Shown here: positions 15,356 to 22,897 of the stretch, one piece after another | Layout: each line of letters begins with the position of its first letter | Numbering within the stretch: position 1 is the stretch's first letter | Assembly (NCBI GenBank): GCA_016719785.1 | Contig: JADJYJ010000003.1 | Coordinates: 372,001-436,000, forward strand | DNA length: 64,000 nucleotides | Source of the DNA: Candidatus Amarolinea dominans | GTDB taxonomy: Bacteria; Chloroflexota; Anaerolineae; SSC4; Amarolineaceae | Reading direction: 5' to 3' | Translations under genes and position numbers: made by a program | Notes under the pieces: model-generated | What the model saw: only the letters and a program-made list of their open reading frames with translations | Databases searched by the model: none | What the model was told of the DNA's origin: nothing

Positions 15356-17986
15356 TCAACGCGGCATCAGGGGCAGGAAGAGCGGCTGCGTGATCGTGAA
15401 CGGCGCTCCCGCGGCCCAGGGTGAATCGTCATAGTCGGGCGCCTGGCCCTTCAACCGCACGCAGGTGTCGGCGCCGGGAACATTGGGTACTTGCCAGGCA
15501 AAGGCCGTCGCGCCGGGCGCTGACGTGCCCAGGGCGATCCACGGCGTGCTGCTCGCCACGCGCACATCGTCCACGGTCCAGCCAACCCGCAGCAAACTGC
15601 GATCACTGGCATTGTCGAAGCGCAGCAACACGCTTTGCCCGGCGAAGCTGCTCAAATCAACCCGCGTTTCAACATAGCCGGCGCTGTCGCCCGAAAAGGC
15701 GCGGCGACCGCCAATCGGACTGCCGAAGCCGGTTGAAATCGTTTCATTGTAGCTACTGTAGCCACTGTAGCCATTCGCGATCATCAACGCGCCCAGGTCA
15801 ATCCAGGTTGTCCCGCCGTTCGTACTCAGTTCGATCACGCCGCCATCGAAACCTCGCTCCAGGTTGTAGGCGTGCCAAAAAATCAGCAGCGCCCGCACCG
15901 GCAGGGTCAGCGGCTGGCTGGTTTGCAGATACTGGCTGCTGACGGTCGCACTGCTGGCCGCAAACCAAGCGTGGGTGGGACTGTGCGCGCTGGCGGTCTG
16001 CAAAGACCAGCCGGGCGCGCCCATCTGACTGGTGATCCAGCGCGACGCGCCCAGTTCCATGTCATCGGCGAAAGCAGAGACCGGCGTGCAATCGGCGGTC
16101 CATTCCAGCGTGTAGGTGGCGCTGATGGGGGCCTGGTTGGTTTCCCAGGCGATGGACGCCAGGCTGCTCGCCAACAGCGTCTCGCCGCCGGCGGGGAAGA
16201 TCAATGTCGGCGCGGCCAGCGGCTGCACAGGGACCAGGCCGCGTGCCTGGGCGCACGCGTAAATCTCCTCAGCATGAGCGCCCTGGTAGAGCGTGCTATC
16301 AGCCAGGATCAAGGCATCTACGCCCTGCTCGAAGGCCTGGTTGCTGGTGGTGGGGGTGGCATAGAAGTGCGCTTGCAGAATCAGGCGGTCAGCGTCCTCA
16401 GGTCCCAACTGACTGCGGATGCACCAGAGCGCGGCCGACCAGTAGCGCCCATCATCGTGCTCCTCCGACGGCACACCGCTGTATTGACCAATGTCCACGC
16501 CGCTCCTTTCATCCTTGCCGTCCACGCGGCGCAGGCAGCGCGCGCCGTTGACCAGGGGCGCATAGCTGACCGCGTCCCACTCGCCGATGCAGGGCGCATG
16601 GTTGGCGAGATAGGTGGCATCGCCGCGGTCAGCGTAGAACGACGCCGCCAGGTAGTCGCCGAAGCCCTCACCCATCGCGCGCTGCTCTGTGTGGACGCCG
16701 GGACCCCAGCCGGGCACCTGGTTGTGCTGGATGGAATGTCCATATTCATGCGCAATGATGTCGGCGTCCTCGGCGTCATCCACCCCGCCATCGCCAAAGT
16801 GCAGGCCGTTGTCCGCTGTGCTGAAGAAGGAATTGTCCTGCGTGTAGTAGTGGGCGTGGACCGAGATGGAACGGTTGTTGACGTTGTTGAAGCCGAGGCT
16901 CTGGATGTAACGCTGCAACGTATCGAGCGCGTAGTAGATCGTCACTTCCTCGAACTTGTCGTTGTCGCGCGTGTAGTCGAAGATGCGGGTCGGTTCATTG
17001 GCCTGGCAGGCCGGCTTGTAGCCGCTGATGCCCGGCGCGCACAGATTGGCATACGGTCCCACCAGCTTGTCCTGCCCCGCATTGATGCCCTGCAGCGTGA
17101 CGCTGCTGCGCGCCGCCTGCAGGGCCGCACTGTTGGCATTATTGTTGTCGGTCAGATTGGGATTGCCGGTCACCTGCACGGCGTTGGGGTCATACACGGC
17201 GCCGCTGTCGAACAGCAGCGCGTTGAACTGGTGCAGTACAGCGCCGCTGTGCGCGTCCACGAAGACATGCCAATCGCCCAACGGCTCCAGGGCGGGAATG
17301 AGCACATGCCAGGCCAGGTTCACTCTTTTTATCTCGCCCGCCTTTTCACCCGCTTTTTCACCCGCTTTTTCACCCGCTTTTTCACCCGCTTTATCACCCG
17401 TTTTATCACCCGCCTTTTCACCCGCTTTCTCGCCCGTCTTGTCAGCCGGGAAGATCAGCAACTGGGTCGTGACAGGGCCGCGCTCGCCGCGCAGCACGTC
17501 GAGGGCCGCGGCAGCGATGGCGGTTGCCTGCGTGGCGGTCAACTGCGGTTGTGTGTCGAGCGTGATCCGGGGCACGTAGCCGTTCTGGATCAACTGCACT
17601 TCGCCCGCGCGGCTGATGTGAACCGCCACTTCGGCCAGCCAGACCGGCAGACCCGCGTAGGTCTGCTGCAAGCGCACATGGGTTGCGCCCAGGCTTTCTG
17701 TGACGCTGAGCGGTGTCAGATCGCCCAGGTCCGCGCGCAGGCCCAGCCAGGCCGCGTTGGCCGCCAGGAGACCACGCGCCGCGCTGAGCGGGTCAGGGGC
17801 GACGGGTGCGGGGCCGCAAGCGAGCAGGTAGATTGGAGTCGCGTTGTCGGCTTTTTCCACGTGTGCGCACGTCTGCGCTAACTGCGGAGGCGCCGGTGCC
17901 GCCACGGCCACCAGGGCAAAAAGAGAGCCGAGCAACCAGAGCGCGGTCACAGCGGCCAGTGTGAGTAAAGGCTTGATGACAGACAT
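15356..17986 (-). CDS. Secreted gluzincin metallopeptidase (M36/fungalysin-like)
   Basis: An 876-residue precursor. A signal peptide (KPLLTLAAVTALWLLGSLFALVAVAA) precedes an FTP/PepSY-like propeptide (THVRLQQTYAGLPVWLAEVAVHI). A Lys-Gly-Glu linker made of GEKA repeats follows (about residues 182-217). The peptidase domain has HEYGHSIQHN at about residue 413, the HExxH zinc motif, followed by GEGFGDYLAAS, which carries the third zinc ligand Glu. The C-terminal third (about 640-830) resembles the MAM-like domain of immune-inhibitor-A proteases (DMELGASRWI...GWTVDDVRVAS). It is exported and expected to be activated by cleavage of its propeptide. It is transcribed convergently to nadD. M4 is an alternative family, but the propeptide and spacing suit M36. 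Confidence 0.88.
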   Translation of the reverse strand: MSVIKPLLTLAAVTALWLLGSLFALVAVAAPAPPQLAQTCAHVEKADNATPIYLLACGPAPVAPDPLSAARGLLAANAAWLGLRADLGDLTPLSVTESLGATHVRLQQTYAGLPVWLAEVAVHISRAGEVQLIQNGYVPRITLDTQPQLTATQATAIAAAALDVLRGERGPVTTQLLIFPADKTGEKAGEKAGDKTGDKAGEKAGEKAGEKAGEKAGEIKRVNLAWHVLIPALEPLGDWHVFVDAHSGAVLHQFNALLFDSGAVYDPNAVQVTGNPNLTDNNNANSAALQAARSSVTLQGINAGQDKLVGPYANLCAPGISGYKPACQANEPTRIFDYTRDNDKFEEVTIYYALDTLQRYIQSLGFNNVNNRSISVHAHYYTQDNSFFSTADNGLHFGDGGVDDAEDADIIAHEYGHSIQHNQVPGWGPGVHTEQRAMGEGFGDYLAASFYADRGDATYLANHAPCIGEWDAVSYAPLVNGARCLRRVDGKDERSGVDIGQYSGVPSEEHDDGRYWSAALWCIRSQLGPEDADRLILQAHFYATPTTSNQAFEQGVDALILADSTLYQGAHAEEIYACAQARGLVPVQPLAAPTLIFPAGGETLLASSLASIAWETNQAPISATYTLEWTADCTPVSAFADDMELGASRWITSQMGAPGWSLQTASAHSPTHAWFAASSATVSSQYLQTSQPLTLPVRALLIFWHAYNLERGFDGGVIELSTNGGTTWIDLGALMIANGYSGYSSYNETISTGFGSPIGGRRAFSGDSAGYVETRVDLSSFAGQSVLLRFDNASDRSLLRVGWTVDDVRVASSTPWIALGTSAPGATAFAWQVPNVPGADTCVRLKGQAPDYDDSPWAAGAPFTITQPLFLPLMPR
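17336..17438 (-). repeat. 12-bp coding tandem repeat (Gly-Glu-Lys-Ala)
   Basis: About eight and a half copies of a 12-nt unit, CACCCGCTTTTT on the plus strand, encode GEKA or GDKT/GDKA between the propeptide and the catalytic domain. Because the unit is a multiple of three, copy-number change would alter linker length without breaking the frame. Confidence 0.9.
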
Positions 17987-18326
17987 CGAAATTCTCCCGA
18001 TTCCTCCATAAGATTATTGTCAAGATCATTGTCGTCGGTGATGGTTGCGGCGCAAGGAGGCTTTTTGACACTATACAAGGATGGATGCCAACCCTGCTGT
18101 AACCTTCGTGGGATTCAAGCGGCAGAGTTCTCAACCATCTAACCTGAAAATAGCCTTGTAGCGCAATCCTCCGGATTGCAGCGCCCACAGAGGCAAGCAG
18201 CCGGCTTGCGCACCATTTTCGTTCACGGTTGTGCCCGCGGGCATGGATAACTTACTTGACAACTTGACCTGAAACGGGTAAGGTAGTCTGTGATAAGATG
18301 TAACGAACGAGGATTTGAGTTTTCCT
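17987..18326. other. Divergent promoter region, metallopeptidase and obgE
   Basis: A 340-bp non-coding stretch. It holds two small hairpins, GCAATCC-TCC-GGATTGC (18163-18179) and GCAAGC-AGCCG-GCTTGC (about 18193-18209), and the obgE promoter near its right end. No gene is supported. Confidence 0.6.
18256..18284 (+). promoter_or_regulatory. obgE promoter
   Basis: A consensus TTGACA (18256-18261), a 17-nt spacer and TAAGGT (18279-18284) lie 43 bp upstream of the obgE ATG. The -10 box is weak, so confidence is moderate. Confidence 0.5.
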
Positions 18327-19595
18327 ATGTTGATTGATCAGGCACGAATCTGCGTCACGGCAGGCGACGGCGGCAACGGCTGCGTAGCCTTTCGGCGCGA
18401 AAAGTTTGTCCGTTTTGGCGGACCGTATGGCGGTAACGGCGGCAAGGGTGGCGATGTCTACCTGGTCGCGACGCGCAACGTCAACACCCTGCTGGCTTTC
18501 AGGCACCAACTGCATTTTCGTGCCGACCGCGGCGGGCATGGCGGCGGCAAAGGCAAGACCGGCGCGCAAGCCGCTGACATCGAGGTTCAAGTGCCGTTGG
18601 GCACCCTGGCCTTCGACGATGCCAGCGGTCGCTTGCTGGCCGACCTGGTGCAGGACGGGCAAAAGGCGCTGGTGGCCCGGGCAGGGCGCGGGGGACGCGG
18701 CAACATGGCGTTCAAGACCGCGCTCAACCAGGCGCCGCGCATCGCCGAGAAGGGCGAGCCGGGCGAAGTGCTGTGGCTGCGCCTGGAGTTGAAGCTCATG
18801 GCCGATGTGGGCATCGTCGGTGTGCCAAACGCCGGTAAGTCCACCCTACTCAGCGTGATTAGCCACGCCCGGCCAAAAATCGCCGACTACCCATTCACCA
18901 CCGTGGAGCCAAGCCTGGGCGCGGTCCTCGTGGATGATCGTGACTTTGTGGCGGCCGACATTCCCGGCCTGATCGAAGGTGCGCACACAGGCGTGGGCCT
19001 GGGGCATCAGTTCCTGCGCCATGTGGAGCGCTGCCGGGTGCTCATCCATCTGCTCAATGGCCTCAGCCCGGATCCAATCGGCGATTACGTGGTCATCAAC
19101 CAGGAATTGGAGCTGTTCAATCCGACCCTGGCCACAAAACCCCAGATCGTCGTCTTCAATAAGATGGACCTGCCCGATGTGCGCGCACGCTGGCCTGCGT
19201 TGCAGGCGGAGTTGCGCCAGATGCAGGTGGAGGCCTGGCCCATTTCGGCCGCCACCGGCGAACAAGTCGAGACGTTATTGCGCCAGGTGGTGATCATGCT
19301 CGATGCGCTGCCGGCCGCGGAACCGGTGCAGGCTGATAGCGCCATCTTCAAACCGCCGGTCAGTGAAAAGGAATTCAGTGTCGAACGCGAAACGGACGGC
19401 GCCTGGCGGGTGCGCGGTGTTGCCATTGAACGTGCAGTCGCCATGACCCATTGGGACTACTACGAAGCCATCATGCGCTTCCAGCGCATCCTCGCGGCGC
19501 TCGGCATCACCGATGCGTTACGTGACCAGGGAGTACACGAGGGCGATACTGTGCGCATCGGTAACACGGAATTGACCTGGGAAGACGCCTGGTAG
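18327..19595 (+). CDS. obgE: Obg-family GTPase (ObgE/CgtA)
   Basis: A 422-residue ribosome-associated GTPase needed for large-subunit maturation and stress signalling. The glycine-rich Obg domain comes first (RICVTAGDGGNGCVAFRREKF, GGPYGGNGGKGGDVYL). The G domain follows: GVPNAGKSTLLS (G1), DIPGLIEGAHTGVGLG (G3) and FNKMDLPD (G4). The protein ends with an OCT domain (FSVERETDGAWRVRGVAIERAV to TELTWEDAW). I chose ATG 18327 over an in-frame TTG at 18315 because of spacing to the upstream GAGGA and the family start MLIDQARI. It is followed after 23 bp by the Crp/Fnr gene, probably co-transcribed. Confidence 0.95.
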   Translation: MLIDQARICVTAGDGGNGCVAFRREKFVRFGGPYGGNGGKGGDVYLVATRNVNTLLAFRHQLHFRADRGGHGGGKGKTGAQAADIEVQVPLGTLAFDDASGRLLADLVQDGQKALVARAGRGGRGNMAFKTALNQAPRIAEKGEPGEVLWLRLELKLMADVGIVGVPNAGKSTLLSVISHARPKIADYPFTTVEPSLGAVLVDDRDFVAADIPGLIEGAHTGVGLGHQFLRHVERCRVLIHLLNGLSPDPIGDYVVINQELELFNPTLATKPQIVVFNKMDLPDVRARWPALQAELRQMQVEAWPISAATGEQVETLLRQVVIMLDALPAAEPVQADSAIFKPPVSEKEFSVERETDGAWRVRGVAIERAVAMTHWDYYEAIMRFQRILAALGITDALRDQGVHEGDTVRIGNTELTWEDAW

Positions 19596-19618
19596 TTGGT
19601 CGCGCAGAGGACACCACA

Positions 19619-20335
19619 ATGCTTGAACGCCGGGATTTAACAGCAGGGCAAACACCCAACACGCATCTGGTTGGCCTACTCAGGGAGGTATCCTTTTTCG
19701 CGGCCCTCGACGAAAACACGTTGCAGCAACTGGCCTGTGTGGCGCACCGTTTGACTTATGCGCCTGGCGAGATGATCTTTCTTGAAGGTGAACCCTGCGC
19801 CGGACTTTACATACTCGATCGCGGTCGCTGCAAGATCTTCAAGACCTCGATCGAGGGCCGCGAACAGACCCTGCAAGTCGTGCTGCCGGGTAACTTCTTC
19901 AATCATGTGGCTGCCCTGGATGGTGGCCCGAACGCGGCCAACGCGGTCGCGCTCGATGATGTGGTGACCTGGGCGATGGCGCGTGAAGATATCAAGGCTC
20001 TGGCGTTTCAATATCCGGCGTTGGGTTGGGTGTTGTTAGAACATGTCGCCCATCTCGCGCGCTTCCTGGTCGGCATTGTGGAGGACCTGGGGCTGCGCCC
20101 GGTCAAAGCCCGCCTGGCCAAGCTCCTGTTGGAAGAAGCTGAGCGCAGCCAGCAGGGGGAACTGGACCGCGATCTCCTGCTGACGCAGCAGGAGATCGCG
20201 GCTCGCCTGGGCACGGTGCGCGAGATGGTCGGTCGCGCGCTGCGCACCCTGATGGATGACGGCGCGATCCAGATCGAACGGCACCGCATCGTGATTGTGG
20301 ATCGAGAGATGCTGAAACAACTGGCGATGTTGTAG
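19619..20335 (+). CDS. Crp/Fnr-family transcriptional regulator
   Basis: A 238-residue regulator. An N-terminal cyclic-nucleotide-binding fold (about residues 17-130; LTYAPGEMIFLEGEPCAGLYIL) joins through a long dimer helix to a C-terminal winged HTH (LLLTQQEIAARLGTVREMVGRALRTLMDDGAIQIERHRI). There is no N-terminal Cys cluster, so it is not an Fnr-type iron-sulfur sensor. The ligand is unknown. It is co-oriented with obgE and ends 9 bp before a strong hairpin terminator. Confidence 0.92.
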   Translation: MLERRDLTAGQTPNTHLVGLLREVSFFAALDENTLQQLACVAHRLTYAPGEMIFLEGEPCAGLYILDRGRCKIFKTSIEGREQTLQVVLPGNFFNHVAALDGGPNAANAVALDDVVTWAMAREDIKALAFQYPALGWVLLEHVAHLARFLVGIVEDLGLRPVKARLAKLLLEEAERSQQGELDRDLLLTQQEIAARLGTVREMVGRALRTLMDDGAIQIERHRIVIVDREMLKQLAML

Positions 20336-20344
20336 CTACAAACC

Positions 20345-20377
20345 AGAAGCCCGTTTCCTGCGAGGAAACGGGCTTCT
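20345..20377. terminator. Bidirectional terminator, Crp/Fnr gene and ndk
   Basis: A perfect 14-bp stem (AGAAGCCCGTTTCC, 345-358 within this kilobase, with 364-377) and a TGCGA loop lie in the 49-bp gap between two convergent genes. There is no long T-run on either side, but the stem and position make termination the likely role. Confidence 0.8.
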
Positions 20378-20384
20378 GATCGGC

Positions 20385-20834
20385 TTATTCGAAGATCCAG
20401 CGGTCGTTGGCACGGCCATACGCGGCCAGTTCGTCAGGGCCGAACCAGAGGGCGATCTCGGCCGCGGCGGTCTCCGGCCCGTCTGAGCCATGCACCAGGT
20501 TGCGCCCGATTTCCAGGCCAAAGTCGGCGCGGATCGTGCCCGGTTCGGCGTTGACCGGGTTGGTGGCGCCCGTTGTCTTGCGCGCCACCTCGATAGCGCG
20601 CCTCGCCTCCAGAACCATCACGACGACCGGCCCGGAGGTGATGTATTCGATCAGGCCGGCGAAGAACGGCTTGCCCTCATGCACCGCATAATGCTGACGG
20701 GCCAGGGCCTCGCTCACCTGCATCAGCTTGAGTCCGACGATTTTCAGCCCGCGCTGTTCGAAGCGGCCGATGATGGGGCCGACCAATCCCCTCTGCACGC
20801 CATCTGGCTTGATGATAATCAAAGTACGTTCCAC
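20385..20834 (-). CDS. ndk: Nucleoside diphosphate kinase
   Basis: A 149-residue kinase that transfers the gamma-phosphate from ATP to other (d)NDPs through a phosphohistidine. The N-terminus ERTLIIIKPDGVQRGLVG and the active-site block NLVHGSDGPETAAAEI, with the catalytic His, are intact. The start is best placed at GTG 20834. The AGAGAGG ribosome site directly abuts the ATG at 20843 (0-nt spacing) but is 9 nt from the GTG, and the family begins M-ERTLIIIKPD. The ATG would add three residues. Confidence 0.95.
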   Translation of the reverse strand: MERTLIIIKPDGVQRGLVGPIIGRFEQRGLKIVGLKLMQVSEALARQHYAVHEGKPFFAGLIEYITSGPVVVMVLEARRAIEVARKTTGATNPVNAEPGTIRADFGLEIGRNLVHGSDGPETAAAEIALWFGPDELAAYGRANDRWIFE

Positions 20835-20961
20835 GACAAACATCCTCTCTTGTTGGTTTTACTCCTGGTGCGGCCGCTGCGATCGTCATTGACCCCCGCC
20901 CCCCGGCCGCGTTGCCAGCGTATGGTAGCCATGCATGCCTGTTTAGGCAAATTCGCTTGAC

Positions 20962-20991
20962 TTGGAGTTTTGCCCGTAGTCATGCTATACT
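20962..20991 (+). promoter_or_regulatory. Promoter of the acyl-CoA synthetase gene
   Basis: TTGGAG (20962-20967), 18 nt and TATACT (20986-20991). The -10 box and the following TTG match those of nadD. An overlapping TTGACT at 20957 is too far away (23 nt). The leader before the ATG is about 125 nt. Confidence 0.55.
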
Positions 20992-21124
20992 TGCCGTTGC
21001 CTCCTCGGTGTCAATCTCTCATCTTCTCACGATTGCAGTCCCGCGACACCGATGAACGGCGGTCGTCTGACCGACTGCTGAGAACGCACGAGACAACAGA
21101 AGAACAGGAAAAAGGAAACGAACG

Positions 21125-22666
21125 ATGCTCAACCTCGCTCATATTCTGGAGTTCAACCTGGGGCGCAACCCCGACAATCTGGCGATTATCTTCAATGACC
21201 GCAAGATGACCTACCGGGAATTGAACGGCGCCGCCACCAAATTTGCTGACGGACTGCGCCAGCTCGGCATCAATCCGGGTGACAAGGTCGCCCTGATGAT
21301 GCCGAATGTCCCCTACTTCCCCATCGCCTATTATGGCATCCTCAAAGCCGGCGCCACCGTGGTGCCCTTCAATGTGCTCTTCAAGGGTCGTGAAGTGGCC
21401 TATCACCTCAAGGATAGCGATGCCGTCGCCCTGGTCGGTTTCGAGATGTTTACCCAGCCTGCGTATGAAGGTTTCCAGGCTGTGGATTCCTGCAAGAACC
21501 TGATCATCGCCACCGCCGACCCGATGGGGCCTCTGCCGGTGACCGGTGACGGCATCAAGCATTTTTCCCACGTCATCGCCAGCGGCTCGCCCACATTCGA
21601 CACCGTGCAGACCATGCCTGATGACACCGCGGTCATCCTGTACACATCAGGCACGACCGGCCAGCCGAAGGGCGCCGAACTGACGCACGCCAATCTCTTC
21701 TTGAACGCGTGGATCAGCCAGCAACTCCTGGGCTGGCGTCCCAATGATGTCTTCCTGGCCACCCTGCCCCTGTTCCATTCGTTCGGCCAGACCGTCATCA
21801 TGAACAATGCCATCATGGGTGGCGCGGCCATCACCCTGCTGCCACGCTTCGACCCGGCCGCCACGCTGGGCATCATGCAACGCGACAACGTGACGGTCTT
21901 CGCCGGCGTGCCCACCATGTACTGGGCGCTGCTCGCCTACCCCAAGGCGTCCGACTTCGACCTGGAAAAGATCAAGAGCAGCCTGCGCATTGCGGTCTCC
22001 GGCGGCGCGGCCCTGCCGGTGGAGGTTCTCAAGGGCTTCGAGGGCAAGTACCAGGTGCCGATTCTGGAAGGCTACGGTCTGTCAGAGACATCGCCGGTGG
22101 CTTGCTTCAACCATGCCGATCGCCCGCGTAAGGTGGGTTCCATCGGCAATCCGGTGTGGGGCACCTGGATGCGCATTGTGGACATCGAAGACAAGCCCGT
22201 TGCAGCCGGTTCGGTGGGTGAGGTGGTCATTCGCGGTCACCACGTCATGCGCGGCTATTACAAGCGCCCCGAAGCCACGGCGCAGACGATTCGCAATGGC
22301 TGGTTCCACAGCGGCGACCTGGGCCGCATGGATGACGAGGGTTACTTTTACATTGTGGATCGCCTGAAGGAGATGATCATCCGCGGTGGGTTCAACGTTT
22401 ACCCGCGCGAGATCGAGGAGTATCTGCTGACCCATCCGAAGGTTTCTCTGGTGGCTGTGGTTGGCGTGCCGGACGAACGCCTGGGCGAAGAAGTCAAGGC
22501 TTACGTCGTGCTCAAAGAAGGCCAAAGCGCCACCGCGGAGGAGATCATCGAGTTTGCCAAGATCGGACTGGCCGACTACAAGTATCCGCGTCAGATCGAA
22601 TTTCGCACCGCCTTCCCCATGACCGCCACGGGCAAGATTCTCAAGCGCGAGCTGATTGAGTCCTGA
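21125..22666 (+). CDS. Long-chain fatty-acid-CoA ligase (AMP-binding enzyme)
   Basis: A 513-residue ANL-superfamily enzyme that activates fatty acids through an acyl-AMP. The P-loop motif YTSGTTGQPKGAELTH lies near residue 177, GYGLSETSPV near 317 and HSGDLGRMDDEGYFYIVDRLKEMII near 395. The C-terminal lysine that completes adenylation is in TGKILKREL. It begins with ATG after AAGGA. Length and motifs match class I FadD-like ligases. Substrate chain length cannot be read, and a dicarboxylate or aryl substrate is possible. It is monocistronic, with its own promoter and a strong hairpin downstream. Confidence 0.9.
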   Translation: MLNLAHILEFNLGRNPDNLAIIFNDRKMTYRELNGAATKFADGLRQLGINPGDKVALMMPNVPYFPIAYYGILKAGATVVPFNVLFKGREVAYHLKDSDAVALVGFEMFTQPAYEGFQAVDSCKNLIIATADPMGPLPVTGDGIKHFSHVIASGSPTFDTVQTMPDDTAVILYTSGTTGQPKGAELTHANLFLNAWISQQLLGWRPNDVFLATLPLFHSFGQTVIMNNAIMGGAAITLLPRFDPAATLGIMQRDNVTVFAGVPTMYWALLAYPKASDFDLEKIKSSLRIAVSGGAALPVEVLKGFEGKYQVPILEGYGLSETSPVACFNHADRPRKVGSIGNPVWGTWMRIVDIEDKPVAAGSVGEVVIRGHHVMRGYYKRPEATAQTIRNGWFHSGDLGRMDDEGYFYIVDRLKEMIIRGGFNVYPREIEEYLLTHPKVSLVAVVGVPDERLGEEVKAYVVLKEGQSATAEEIIEFAKIGLADYKYPRQIEFRTAFPMTATGKILKRELIES

Positions 22667-22682
22667 TCTAAAAATGTCTCCA

Positions 22683-22717
22683 CGCAGGCCGGGCGACTGC
22701 AAGTCGCCCGGCCTGCG
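22683..22717. terminator. Strong hairpin after the acyl-CoA synthetase gene
   Basis: A perfect 16-bp stem (CGCAGGCCGGGCGACT, 22683-22698, with 22702-22717) and a GCA loop lie 16 bp after the stop. It lacks a T-run, so it may act as a terminator, an RNA-stabilising hairpin or a REP-like element. Confidence 0.7.
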
Positions 22718-22897
22718 CGGGCTGTGCCCCAGGACTGAAATGCCCCTCCCCGCGGCGCCACAGGGGTAGGCGCCAGCGCTCTTCGCCGGGAAAGCGCAGG
22801 GAACCTACGGCGCCGATCTGCCGTCCCATGAGTGCAAACCGGTATGTGCAGGTACACGGTGCAGTCTGCCATGCCTGTGACGGGGAGGAGGGAAGAG

